A stretch of 51,754 nucleotides of DNA. Origin: DASZJY01 sp036260255. GTDB taxonomy: Bacteria; Actinomycetota; Acidimicrobiia; Acidimicrobiales; AC-14. The DNA lies in the NCBI GenBank assembly GCA_036260255.1, contig DATAAF010000109.1, forward strand, positions 1 to 51,754. Direction: 5' to 3'. The notes below the pieces were generated by a model. The model did no database searches. It saw only the letters and a list, made by a program, of their open reading frames with translations, and was not told the DNA's origin. Shown here one piece after another: positions 33,601 through 41,751 of the stretch. How positions within the stretch are numbered: position 1 is the stretch's first letter; each line of letters opens with the position of its first letter. The position numbers and the translations under genes were made by a program.

Positions 33601-34188
33601 ATGGCGCACGACGAGGGCCGGTTCGATCTGTCGCCGTTCGAGGAGATCGAGCGCTGGGCGGCCGAAGCCCGCGCGCGCGACGCCGTGGATGCCCGGGTCA
33701 GGGAGCGCTGGTTGCGCCGCCAGGCCGAGGAGGAGGCGACCTTCGCCGAGCTGCTCCTCGACCTGGCCGAGCAGGATGTCCCGGTGCTGGTCACCACCAC
33801 CGCGAACCGCCGCTACGTGGGCCCGGTCGAGGCGGTGGGCGCCGACTTCGTCGCCCTGCGCGCGGCCGGAGGCCGGACGGCCATCGTCGCCCTCGCCTCC
33901 GTCGCCGCGGTGACGACGGCCGGCCCTGCCGGCGGGCGGGCGCAGCCCCTCGGCGTCCGCGAGGACCGCGGTCGGCGAGCGGTGACGGTAGGCATGGGCG
34001 AGGTGCTGGCTCATGCCGTCGCCGACCACCCGCGGGTGCAGGTGCACGCGGGCGACCTCGGCGTCGTCGGCGAGCTGTGGTCGGTGGGCGCCGACGTGAT
34101 CTCGGTGCACACCGAAGGGAGTCCGCCGGCGACCGCCTACCTGAGGTTGCCGTCGGTCTCGGACGTGTCCTTCCTCGACTCGGGATAG
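33601..34188 (+). CDS. protein of unknown function with two Sm-like barrels
   Basis: I do not recognise this 195-residue protein with certainty. An N-terminal charged helix (about residues 10-50) is followed by two stretches that look like small beta-barrels. The first is VPVLVTTTANRRYVGPVEAVGADFVALR with TAIVALASVAAV. The second is VQVHAGDLGVVGELWSVGADVISVH with AYLRLPSVSDVSFLD. Each has the strand-turn-G-x-V-x-x-V/A-G-A-D-x-x pattern of an LSm/SH3-type unit, so a duplication is plausible. The start ATG 33601 has no obvious ribosome site. Its last 52 bases overlap the convergent excisionase-like gene. Confidence 0.7.
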   Translation: MAHDEGRFDLSPFEEIERWAAEARARDAVDARVRERWLRRQAEEEATFAELLLDLAEQDVPVLVTTTANRRYVGPVEAVGADFVALRAAGGRTAIVALASVAAVTTAGPAGGRAQPLGVREDRGRRAVTVGMGEVLAHAVADHPRVQVHAGDLGVVGELWSVGADVISVHTEGSPPATAYLRLPSVSDVSFLDSG

Positions 34189-34388
34189 AGGTGCTCGAGG
34201 GACCCGGGAGGGATGCGCGACGCCTTGATGAAGGCGTCGATCTCGGTCTCCTGGAGGCGGATGACCCTTCCGAACTTGTAGGCGGGGAGCTGCGCCTCGT
34301 CGATCAGCCGGTAGAGCGTACGGACGGTGACCCCCAACCGGCGTGCCGCCTCGCCGGTGCTCATCCATTGGATCTCGTCGTCGGCCAT
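34137..34388 (-). CDS. excisionase/MerR-type HTH DNA-binding protein
   Basis: An 83-residue single-domain HTH protein: WMSTGEAARRLGVTVRTLYRLIDEAQLPAYKFGRVIRLQETEIDAFI. This is the excisionase (Xis)/HTH_17 pattern. A 27-residue acidic/polar tail follows. No integrase or attachment site is visible nearby, so a cellular regulator is more likely than a phage excisionase. The ATG at 34388 lies 7 bases after a TATGAT -10 box, which favours a leaderless start there over ATGs further upstream. Its 3' end overlaps the convergent gene by 52 bases. Confidence 0.85.
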   Translation of the reverse strand: MADDEIQWMSTGEAARRLGVTVRTLYRLIDEAQLPAYKFGRVIRLQETEIDAFIKASRIPPGSLEHLYPESRKDTSETDGNLR

Positions 34389-34395
34389 CCCGGGG

Positions 34396-34401
34396 ATCAT
34401 A
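34396..34401 (-). promoter_or_regulatory. -10 box giving a leaderless transcript
   Basis: TATGAT on the minus strand, followed by 7 bases and then the ATG of the HTH gene, so the transcript would start at or next to the start codon. No clear -35 element is visible upstream. Confidence 0.4.
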
Positions 34402-34585
34402 TCTCGCGGCGGGCCGTTCTTGTAGGTTCTCATGAACTTTCATTGGCCGCCGCGGCCACCTGCCGGTGGAAGCGCCGTGGCTGGGTGAAGGGCCGTCGGA
34501 GAGGGCCGTGAGTACCATCGTCCGGCCGCACCGGGGCCGCCGCCGACGGTCTCGCAGTGTGGGGGACGACGGCAGGAGACGAGTG

Positions 34586-35095
34586 ATGCTTCCGACGACC
34601 AGCCGGGGCGGGCCGGCACTCACCGGTGCCCTAGCAGTTGCGATCGCGGTGGTCCTCGGCGCGGGCGTGTTCGGCGCCCTCACCGTCGACGAAGACGACG
34701 GCGACGACACGGCGCAGGAGCAGACCGAGCCCGAGCCGGCGCCGCGCCCCGACCCGTCGGCCGAGCAGGCGGTTGAGGCCGACCGCCGGGCGTTCGACCT
34801 CATCGTCGCCAACTGGGAGACCTGCCGCTCTCGATACCTCCCAGATGCCCGGGCACGCCACGACCAGGCCGTCACCCAGTTGCGCGAGCAGGAGGCCGCC
34901 CTCAGGAGGGTGATCGAGACGCTCCCCGCGGGGAGGGCCAAGGACTCGCTCAACGCCCAGGTCGGCCCCGACTTCGAGTCGGCGATCAGGGTCATCGAGG
35001 CCGAGCTGCGAGGCTGGGACACGCGCTGCAAGCTCGCCCTTACCATCTACCAGCTGACCCACGACAGCCTCCCTCGCCCGGTCCCCGGAGCGTGA
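34586..35095 (+). CDS. membrane-anchored or secreted protein of unknown function
   Basis: A 169-residue protein with one N-terminal membrane helix (ALTGALAVAIAVVLGAGVFGAL). It could be an uncleaved anchor or signal peptide; no lipobox is seen. An acidic, Pro/Glu-rich linker (about residues 33-60) follows. The extracytoplasmic part is helical with heptad-like spacing (AVEADRRAFDLIVANWETC, HDQAVTQLREQEAALRRVIETLP) and two Cys residues that could pair (ETC, DTRC). The ATG at 34586 has AGGAG 7 bases upstream. I know no family for it. Confidence 0.7.
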   Translation: MLPTTSRGGPALTGALAVAIAVVLGAGVFGALTVDEDDGDDTAQEQTEPEPAPRPDPSAEQAVEADRRAFDLIVANWETCRSRYLPDARARHDQAVTQLREQEAALRRVIETLPAGRAKDSLNAQVGPDFESAIRVIEAELRGWDTRCKLALTIYQLTHDSLPRPVPGA

Positions 35096-35177
35096 GGGAA
35101 GCCCGGCCCGGTCAGGACGGGATCGAGAGCGGTTCGCACATCGCCTCAGGGGGGCGGTTGAGCTACATTCCACGCCT

Positions 35178-35267
35178 GTGAGCGAAGGAGCAACCGCCGT
35201 CTTGGTCCCGATCGTCCTGGTCGTGCTGGGGATCATCATCGCCTTTGTGATCGGAAGAGGGAAGTAA
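35178..35267 (+). CDS. possible 29-residue single-helix membrane peptide
   Basis: From GTG 35178 to TAA 35267 a frame encodes a short polar start (SEGAT), an uninterrupted hydrophobic helix (AVLVPIVLVVLGIIIAFVIG) and a basic end RGK. TACATT at 35164-35169 could be a -10 giving a leaderless mRNA. TAA is otherwise rare as a stop in this GC-rich window. Charge and hydrophobic pattern fit a positive-inside anchor. Function unknown; coding is plausible but not proven. Confidence 0.45.
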   Translation: MSEGATAVLVPIVLVVLGIIIAFVIGRGK

Positions 35268-35340
35268 CCCGACCCAGATCGCAGAACCAGCGTCCGTACG
35301 GCGAGGGCCGCACCGCTTGTCGCGGGGCAGGTCCCGGTGG

Positions 35341-35574
35341 TCACCGGCGGAACTCGACGTAGTAGTGCTGACGGCAGAGCCCAAAGCCGCGGCTCGGGGC
35401 ATCGCAGCCCTCGACGTTGCCCGGTCGGCGTCGGCGTGCCGTCACGTCCCAGTATGAGACGAGCTCCTGCCGCCGGCGCAGGTACCGCTCCCGCTTGTGA
35501 CCTGGAAGAGGTATCGCCGGCTGGAGGACGTCGAAGAAGGCGGCTCGGGGCGGTATGGCGCGGTATAGAAGCAC
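35341..35574 (-). CDS. small hypothetical protein with C-x8-C-x2-H motif
   Basis: A 77-residue frame from GTG 35574. The N-terminal part is undistinguished; the end is GCDAPSRGFGLCRQHYYVEFRR. A Cys, eight residues, then GLC-x2-HY and a basic end is a pattern I know from many small actinobacterial and phage proteins, where it probably binds a metal. The spacing in the window (stop at 35341, next to the tRNA gene upstream) allows a real gene, but no ribosome site supports the start and the true start may be internal. Confidence 0.4.
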   Translation of the reverse strand: MLLYRAIPPRAAFFDVLQPAIPLPGHKRERYLRRRQELVSYWDVTARRRRPGNVEGCDAPSRGFGLCRQHYYVEFRR

Positions 35575-35625
35575 CCGTCACCGGCCGCGAAGCCGCCAAC
35601 GTGTAGCCGCCTACATCCGGGTAAG

Positions 35626-35699
35626 TGGACCTGGCCGGGTTCGAACCGGCGACTTCCTGCATGCCATGCAGGCGCTCTACCAGGCTGAGCTACAGGCCC
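35626..35699 (-). tRNA. tRNA-Ala (GGC anticodon)
   Basis: A 74-base cloverleaf. The acceptor stem GGGCCTG pairs with CAGGTCC and contains the G3-U70 wobble pair that identifies alanine tRNA. The D-arm is TAGCTCAGCCTGGTAGAGC, the anticodon stem CCTGC/GCAGG with loop ATGGCAT (anticodon GGC, plus-strand bases 35663-35665), and the T-arm GCCGGTTCGAACCCGGC. CCA is not encoded. Confidence 0.97.
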
Positions 35700-35809
35700 G
35701 CCGGCCGTCAGCTTACCAGCGGCCATCCGGGCCTCGTAGCTGTCGCACGTCGAACACGAGTTCGAAGTTCACCGAGACGGTGTGACATGAGCCCCGGTAC
35801 CATGCGGCG

Positions 35810-38269
35810 ATGGCCGAGGGATACGACGCCCAGTCCGTCGAGCGCAAATGGCAGCTGCGCTGGCGCGAGGACGGCACCTACCAGGTCGACAACGACGACC
35901 CCCGGCGGCCGTTCTACACGCTGTGCATGTACCCCTACCCGAGCGGGCCGGCGCACCAGGGGCACGTGCGCAACTACACGTTCGGGGACCTGATCGTCCG
36001 CCACCGCACGATGGGCGGCCACGCCGTGCTGTCGCCCATGGGCTTCGACTCGTTCGGGCTGCCCGCCGAGAACGCCGCCATCAAGACGGGCGTGCACCCC
36101 CGCCCGTTCACCGACGCCCGCATCGCCGAGCTCAAGGCGTCGATCGAGCGCCTGGGCGCCATGTACGACTGGCGCCGGGAGGTGCGCAGCCACGACCCCG
36201 AGTACATCCACTGGACCCAGTGGATCTTCCTGCGCCTGCTCGAGGCGGGCCTGGCCTACCGGCGGCGGGCAGCGGTGAACTGGTGCCCCGGCTGCCAGAC
36301 GGTGCTGGCCAACGAGCAGGTGCTCGCCGACGGCACCTGCGAGCGCTCGGGCGACGTGGTCGTCAAGCGGGAGCTCGAGCAGTGGTTCTTCCGGATCACC
36401 GCCTACGCCGACCAGCTGCTCGACGACCTCGACGGCCTCGACTGGCCGGAGCGGGTCAAGGTCATGCAGCGCAACTGGATCGGGCGCTCCGAAGGGGCAG
36501 AGTTCGACCTGCCTGTCGAGGGCCGGCCCGACCTCGCCATCCCTGTCTTCACCACCCGGCCGGACACGTCGTTCGGCATGACCTACGCCGTGCTCGCCCC
36601 CGAGCACGCGCTCGTCCCCGAGCTCACCACCGACGAGCAGCGCGACGAGGTCGAGGCCTTCGTCGCGCGCGTGCAGACCGAGACGGAGGTCGAGCGCCAG
36701 TCGACCGAGGCGCCGCTCGAGAAGCGCGGCGTGTTCACCGGGTCCTACGTGGTCAACCCGTTCACCCGGACGCCGGTCCCGGTCTACCTGGCCGACTACG
36801 TGCTCATGGGCTACGGCACGGGGGCGATCATGGCCGTGCCCGGCGAGGACCAGCGCGACTGGGACTTCGCCGTCGTCTATGGCCTGCCGATCATCCGCAC
36901 GGTGCAGCCACCCGAGGGCTGGGAGGGCCAGGCGTACACAGGCGACGGGCCCGCCATCAACAGCGAGTGGCTCGACGGGCTCCACAAGGAAGAGGCGGTG
37001 GCCCGGGCGATCGAGTGGCTGGAGGAGCAGGGCATCGGCCGGCGCGCGGTCAACTACCGGCTGCGCGACTGGCTGCTGTCCCGCCAGCGCTATTGGGGTT
37101 GCCCGATCCCGATCGTCTACTGCCCCGAGCACGGCGCCGTGCCGGTGCGCGACGAGGACCTGCCCGTGCTGGCACCGGACGACGTGGAGTTCCGCCCCAC
37201 CGGTGAGTCACCGCTCAAGTTCCACGAAGGCTTCCTCCACACCACCTGCCCGACCTGCGGCGGCCCCGCCACGCGCGAGACCGACACCATGGACACCTTC
37301 GTCGACTCGTCGTGGTACTTCCTGCGCTTCGCCGACCCGTGGAACGCCGAGGCCCCGTTCGACCCCGCCATGGCCGCCCACTGGCTGCCCGTCGACCAGT
37401 ACATCGGCGGGATCGAGCACGCCATCCTCCACCTGATGTACGCCCGCTTCTTCACCAAGGCGCTGTCCGATCTGGGCATCGCCCCGAAGGAGCTGCGAGA
37501 GCCGTTCGCCCGCCTGTTCACCCAGGGCATGATCCGGATGGGCGGGACCAAGATGTCGAAGAGCACGGGGAACCTGGTCGACCCGGCGCGCTACTTCGAC
37601 ACGGCGGGCGCCGACTCCTTGCGCCTGTTCCACCTCTTCGTCGGTCCGCCCGCCGAAGACTTCGACTGGACCGAGCAGACGGACGAGGTCATCGAGGGCT
37701 GCGCCCGCTTCCTCGCCCGGGTGTGGCGCCTGGCCACCGGCCAGGTCGTTGCGCAGCCGGAGGCCGGCGAGGCTCCTCGGGAGGACCTGCGCCGGGCCAC
37801 CCACCGCCTGATAGCCCGGGTGAGCGATGAGTACGAGCGCTGGTCGTACAACACCGCGGTGGCCGGGTGCATGGAGTTCACCAACCTGCTCTACAAGCAG
37901 GTCCATGCGGGCGTCTCCGGTCCCGATCTCGACGCCGCCGTCGACACCCTGCTCCTCCTGCTGGCGCCGATGGTCCCCCACATCACCGCCGAGCTGTGGG
38001 AGCGCCGCCACGGCGAGGGTCGCCACATCCACATGGAATCCTGGCCGGTGGCCGACCCCGCCCTGGCCGCGGTGCAGACCGAGACCATGGTCGTGCAGGT
38101 GAACGGCAAGGTCCGCGACCGCCTGCAGGTCCCTGCCGACCTGGGCGAGGACGACATGGAGCGCCTCGCCCTGTCCTCCGAGCGGGTGCAGGCGGCGCTC
38201 GGCGGGCAGTCACCCGCCCGCGTCATCGCCCGACCGCCGAAGCTGGTCAACCTCGTCGTCCGCGGGTGA
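35810..38269 (+). CDS. leuS: leucine--tRNA ligase
   Basis: LeuRS charges tRNA-Leu with leucine and edits mischarged norvaline/isoleucine. The 819 residues contain the class-I HIGH motif as HQGH in MYPYPSGPAHQGHVRNYT (near residue 50). The zinc-like NWCPGCQTVLANEQV, the CP1 editing domain (FTTRPDTSFGMTYAVLAPEH, GYGTGAIMAVPGEDQRDWDFA), KMSKS in GGTKMSKSTGN (near residue 582) and the C-terminal domain VQVNGKVRDRLQVP follow. The start ATG 35810 fits the usual GYDAQSVERKWQ opening. The S9 peptidase gene overlaps its stop by four bases. Confidence 0.97.
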   Translation: MAEGYDAQSVERKWQLRWREDGTYQVDNDDPRRPFYTLCMYPYPSGPAHQGHVRNYTFGDLIVRHRTMGGHAVLSPMGFDSFGLPAENAAIKTGVHPRPFTDARIAELKASIERLGAMYDWRREVRSHDPEYIHWTQWIFLRLLEAGLAYRRRAAVNWCPGCQTVLANEQVLADGTCERSGDVVVKRELEQWFFRITAYADQLLDDLDGLDWPERVKVMQRNWIGRSEGAEFDLPVEGRPDLAIPVFTTRPDTSFGMTYAVLAPEHALVPELTTDEQRDEVEAFVARVQTETEVERQSTEAPLEKRGVFTGSYVVNPFTRTPVPVYLADYVLMGYGTGAIMAVPGEDQRDWDFAVVYGLPIIRTVQPPEGWEGQAYTGDGPAINSEWLDGLHKEEAVARAIEWLEEQGIGRRAVNYRLRDWLLSRQRYWGCPIPIVYCPEHGAVPVRDEDLPVLAPDDVEFRPTGESPLKFHEGFLHTTCPTCGGPATRETDTMDTFVDSSWYFLRFADPWNAEAPFDPAMAAHWLPVDQYIGGIEHAILHLMYARFFTKALSDLGIAPKELREPFARLFTQGMIRMGGTKMSKSTGNLVDPARYFDTAGADSLRLFHLFVGPPAEDFDWTEQTDEVIEGCARFLARVWRLATGQVVAQPEAGEAPREDLRRATHRLIARVSDEYERWSYNTAVAGCMEFTNLLYKQVHAGVSGPDLDAAVDTLLLLLAPMVPHITAELWERRHGEGRHIHMESWPVADPALAAVQTETMVVQVNGKVRDRLQVPADLGEDDMERLALSSERVQAALGGQSPARVIARPPKLVNLVVRG

Positions 38270-40065
38270 CCGACGCCCCGGGCGGCATGCCGCTCTGGGA
38301 GCGTCGGTTCCGAGCCCCCACCGTGAGCTTCCCGCACTGGGCCCGGCACGCCCCCGACCGGCTGGTCCTCACGTCCAACCAGAGCGGGGCATGGCAGGTG
38401 TACGCCTGGGACCGCGCCGCCGGCACCCGGCGGCGGGTGACCGACGATCCCATCGGCGTCCCCTTCGGGCTGTGCACACCCGACGGCGCCGGGGTCGTGT
38501 GGTTCCACGACGTCAGCGGCGACGAGACGGGGCACTGGCTGGTGCAGCCGTTCGGAGGCGACGGCGGGAGCCGACCGCTCGTCGCTGGGCTCCCCGATGC
38601 GTGGAGCGCGGGGCTGGCCCTGGGGGACGGCGTGGTGGTCGTGGGGACGGCGGGCGACGACGGGTTCACGGTGCACGTTGCGGCGGACGGCGACGGGCCC
38701 CGCGTCCTCCACCGCCACCAGGAGATGGTCGAGGTTGCCGGTCTCTCCCGCGACTCGTCGCTCGTGTGCCTGGAGCACGCCGAGCACGGCGACAACATCC
38801 ACCTGGCCCTGCGGGTCGTCGACCCGCAGACCGGCGAGACGGTCGCCGAGCAGTGGGACGGGCCAGGCCTCGGCCTCTCGGCCGCCGCCTGGGCGCGGGT
38901 GGCGGGCGACCAGCGCCTCGCCCTGGTGCACGAGCGCGAGGGGAACGAGCGCCCGGCCGTGTGGGATCTGACGACGGGCGAGCGCCGCGACCTGCACGTG
39001 GACCTCCCCGGCGACGTCGGGGTGGCCGACTGGTGGCCCGACTCCTCCGCCCTTCTCGTCGTCCACCGCCACGAGGGCCGCCACCGGCTCTACCGGCTCG
39101 ACCTGCACACCGAGGCCCTCGACCCGGTGCCCCATCCCGACGGGACCGTCTCGGGCGCCCGGGTCCGACCGGACGGCGAGGTATGGCTCCGCATCGCCGA
39201 CGGGGCCACGCCCCCGTCGGTGCGCTCGGTGGACGGCGTGGAGGTGTGCGCCCCGGAGGGCGACCGGGCGCCCGGGGGCCGGCCCTACCGGTCGTGGTCG
39301 TTCACCAACCCGGTGGGCCAGCGGGTGCACGGCTTCGTGGCCACGCCGCCGGGCGCGGGGCCGCATCCCGTCGTGATGCTCGTACACGGCGGACCGACGT
39401 GGGCGTACCACGACGCCTTCATGCCCGACGTGCAGGCCTGGGTCGACCACGGGGTCGCCGTCGCCATGGTCAACTACCGGGGGTCCACGGGCTACGGGAT
39501 CGCCTTCCGCGACGCCCTCATCGGCGACCCGGGCTTCCCGGAGGTGGCCGACGTCGTCGCCGGCCTCGACGCTCTGGTGGCCGACGGCGTCGCCGAGCCG
39601 GTCCGCGCCGCCGTCGCCGGCGGCTCGTGGGGCGGCTACGTCACCCTGCTCGCCATCGGCCTGCACCCCGACCGGTGGGCGGCGGCGGTGGCGGCCGTGC
39701 CGGTGGCCGACTACCCGACCGCCTACGCCGACGAGGCCCCCAGCCTCCAGGCCTTCGACCGGTCGCTGTTCGGCGGGAGCCCCGACGAGGTGGGCGACCT
39801 CTACGTCGAGCGCTCGCCGCTCACCTACGTCGACCGAGTGCGAACGCCCGTGCTGGTGATCGCCGGCGACAACGACACCCGATGCCCGATCCGGCAGGTG
39901 CTCAACTACGTCGAGGCCCTCGAGGCGCGCGGTGGCGAGGTCGAGCTGTACCGCTTCGACGCCGGCCACGGCTCGCTGGTCGTCGACGAGCGGGTCCGCC
40001 AGATGGCCGCCGAGCTCGACTTCGTCCTGCCCCGCCTCGACCTGCCGGGGCGTGCGACGGCCTAG
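38266..40065 (+). CDS. S9-family prolyl oligopeptidase-like peptidase
   Basis: A 599-residue serine peptidase. Residues 1-345 form a beta-propeller made of strand repeats (SGAWQVYAWDRAAGTRRRVTDD, SRDSSLVCLEHAEHGDNIHLAL). The alpha/beta hydrolase domain follows, with oxyanion region VMLVHGGPTW and VNYRGSTGYG. The nucleophile Ser is in AGGSWGGYV (near residue 453), the Asp in IAGDNDTRCP (near 534) and the His in DAGHGS (near 567). All three catalytic residues are present. No signal peptide, so it is cytoplasmic and probably acts on small peptides. The start GTG 38266 overlaps the leuS stop (GTGA). Its TAG stop overlaps that of the convergent PAC2 gene in the palindrome CTAG. Confidence 0.92.
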   Translation: MTDAPGGMPLWERRFRAPTVSFPHWARHAPDRLVLTSNQSGAWQVYAWDRAAGTRRRVTDDPIGVPFGLCTPDGAGVVWFHDVSGDETGHWLVQPFGGDGGSRPLVAGLPDAWSAGLALGDGVVVVGTAGDDGFTVHVAADGDGPRVLHRHQEMVEVAGLSRDSSLVCLEHAEHGDNIHLALRVVDPQTGETVAEQWDGPGLGLSAAAWARVAGDQRLALVHEREGNERPAVWDLTTGERRDLHVDLPGDVGVADWWPDSSALLVVHRHEGRHRLYRLDLHTEALDPVPHPDGTVSGARVRPDGEVWLRIADGATPPSVRSVDGVEVCAPEGDRAPGGRPYRSWSFTNPVGQRVHGFVATPPGAGPHPVVMLVHGGPTWAYHDAFMPDVQAWVDHGVAVAMVNYRGSTGYGIAFRDALIGDPGFPEVADVVAGLDALVADGVAEPVRAAVAGGSWGGYVTLLAIGLHPDRWAAAVAAVPVADYPTAYADEAPSLQAFDRSLFGGSPDEVGDLYVERSPLTYVDRVRTPVLVIAGDNDTRCPIRQVLNYVEALEARGGEVELYRFDAGHGSLVVDERVRQMAAELDFVLPRLDLPGRATA

Positions 40066-40943
40066 TTTCCGTCGCCCTCGAGGAAGCGCTGGAACTCGGC
40101 GGCCAGCTCGTCGCCGGTCGGCAGGTTCTCCCAGCTGGGCCCGAGCTCGGTGCCTTGGGCCCCGGCGGCCTCGGCGTCGTAACGGGCCTCGAGCTGGCTG
40201 ACGACGGTGCTGTGCTCGGCGCTGTTGGCGACCAGCTCGTCGAGGCGCTGCTTGGTCGCCTCGGCCGCCTCCTGCAGCGGCCCCGGCTCGACCACGATGT
40301 CGGACACCTTGGCCAACGCCTCCACCAGGAGGACGGCCGCCTCGGGATAGGGCATGCCGGCGGCGTAGTGGGGCACGCGGGCCCACAGCCCGATGGCGGG
40401 GATCCCCGCCTCGGCGAAGCGGCGCTCGACGGCGACGAGGATGCCGGAGGGCACGTCCAACGTGCCCTTCACGACACCGATGCGAGCGGCCAGCTCGGCC
40501 GACGTGGCCGTGGCCACCACCGACCCCGGTCGGGTGTGTGGGACCGGGGCGGGGAAGGCGCCCATGCCGACGAGCATCCGCACGCCGAACATGGCGGCCA
40601 GCTCGGCGACCGCCGACGCGAACGCCCGCCACTTGTGATCGGGCTCGGGGCCCACGAGCACCAGGAGCGGGTGCCCGGCGGAGTCGTGGCCGTACCGCAG
40701 CTGGATCTCGGGCCAGATGAGGTCCTCGTAGACGCCGTCGACGATGCGGGCGGTGGGCCGGCGCGACCGGTGGTCGAGCAGGTCGTCGGCGTCGAACGAC
40801 GCGACCATCTCCGTCTCGACCGACGACAGCAGCGCGCCCAGGGCGGTGGCGCCGCCGAGGCCGGCGTCGATCCAGCCGTCGGGCGCCATGATCAGCACCG
40901 GGTTGTCGAGCTCGGGCCGCTGGTGGACCTCGTACAGGCTCAT
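40062..40943 (-). CDS. PAC2 family protein
   Basis: A 293-residue protein of the PAC2 (proteasome assembly chaperone 2-like) family common in actinobacteria, some of which carry a proteasome; the bacterial function is unknown. Segments typical of the family are NPVLIMAPDGWIDAGLGGATALGAL, HPLLVLVGPEPDHKWRAF, RMLVGMGAFPAPVPHTRP and GIPAIGLWARVPHYAAGMPYPEAAVLLVEAL. A helical C-terminal part follows. The ATG at 40943 is divergent from the thioredoxin-like gene at 41037. Confidence 0.85.
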   Translation of the reverse strand: MSLYEVHQRPELDNPVLIMAPDGWIDAGLGGATALGALLSSVETEMVASFDADDLLDHRSRRPTARIVDGVYEDLIWPEIQLRYGHDSAGHPLLVLVGPEPDHKWRAFASAVAELAAMFGVRMLVGMGAFPAPVPHTRPGSVVATATSAELAARIGVVKGTLDVPSGILVAVERRFAEAGIPAIGLWARVPHYAAGMPYPEAAVLLVEALAKVSDIVVEPGPLQEAAEATKQRLDELVANSAEHSTVVSQLEARYDAEAAGAQGTELGPSWENLPTGDELAAEFQRFLEGDGN

Positions 40944-41036
40944 GACCGGACGGCCGCCGGGTTCGACGTCATCGGTTCCAAGGTACCGTCGGCGGCGAGG
41001 AATCGAGATGCCACGGCAGACGTTGGACCCACCGCC

Positions 41037-41741
41037 ATGATCGACGTCACCGACGCCACCTTCCAGCGCGACGTGCTCGACCGCTCCACCCAGGTGCCGG
41101 TCGTGGTCGACCTGTGGGCCGACTGGTGTGGCCCGTGCCGGACGCTCGGGCCGATGCTCGAACGGGCGGTGGCGGCCACCGACGGGGCGGTGGAGCTGGC
41201 CAAGGTCGACGTCGACCGCAACCCTCATGTGGCCACCGCCTTCGCCGTCCAGTCCATCCCGGCGGTGTTCGCCATCCGCGACGGCAAAGTCGTCGACTCC
41301 TTCGTCGGGGCCGTCCCCGAGCGGACCGTGCAGGAGTTCGTCGCCCGGCTGGCGCCGGGCCGGTCGGCGGCCGACGAGCTGGTGGCTCGGGGCGACGAGG
41401 CGTCGCTGCGAGCCGCGCTGGAGCTCGAGCCCAACCACGCCGGCGCGGTGGTGGCCCTGGCCGAGCTCCTGGTCGACAAGGACGAGGCGGACGAGGCGCT
41501 CGAGCTGCTGCAGCGGGTTCCCGAGACCGCCGAGGTGCGCCGGGTGGCGGCCCGGGCCCGCCTGAGCGCGTCCCGCGACGACGGCCATGAGGACGTCGAC
41601 TCGCGCCTCGACAGCCTGCTCGACCAGGTGAGGGACGACGAGGCCGCCCGCCGGGAGTTCCTCGACCTGCTCGAGGTCCTCGGGCCGGACGACCCGCGCA
41701 CTCCTCGCTACCGCCGGGCCCTCACCTCGCGGCTCTTCTGA
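41037..41741 (+). CDS. thioredoxin with TPR-like C-terminal domain (CnoX/YbbN type)
   Basis: A 234-residue fusion. Residues 1-105 are a thioredoxin domain with the active site WADWCGPCRTLGPML (WCGPC at 30-34), cis-Pro in QSIPAVFAI. The rest is a tetratricopeptide-like helical domain (ASLRAALELEPNHAGAVVALAELL, DEADEALELLQRVP). It ends with DDPRTPRYRRALTSRLF, the typical end of this family. Related CnoX/YbbN proteins are chaperone-redoxins that help GroEL and DnaK clients after oxidative bleach stress. The CGPC site is intact, unlike E. coli CnoX (SQHC). Confidence 0.92.
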   Translation: MIDVTDATFQRDVLDRSTQVPVVVDLWADWCGPCRTLGPMLERAVAATDGAVELAKVDVDRNPHVATAFAVQSIPAVFAIRDGKVVDSFVGAVPERTVQEFVARLAPGRSAADELVARGDEASLRAALELEPNHAGAVVALAELLVDKDEADEALELLQRVPETAEVRRVAARARLSASRDDGHEDVDSRLDSLLDQVRDDEAARREFLDLLEVLGPDDPRTPRYRRALTSRLF

Positions 41742-41751
41742 GGCCCGGACC

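Noticed and set aside
34137..34388. Excisionase of an integrated phage or element
   Set aside because: No integrase, attachment repeat or phage gene lies nearby, and single-domain HTH proteins of this type are common cellular regulators in actinobacteria.
35626..35699. tRNA-Ala as the attachment site of an integrated element
   Set aside because: I found no second copy of the tRNA 3' end and no integrase in the neighbouring sequence.
37891..40632. 913-residue minus-strand frame opposite leuS and the S9 peptidase
   Set aside because: It is antisense to two well-supported genes, and the composition is that of a shadow frame.
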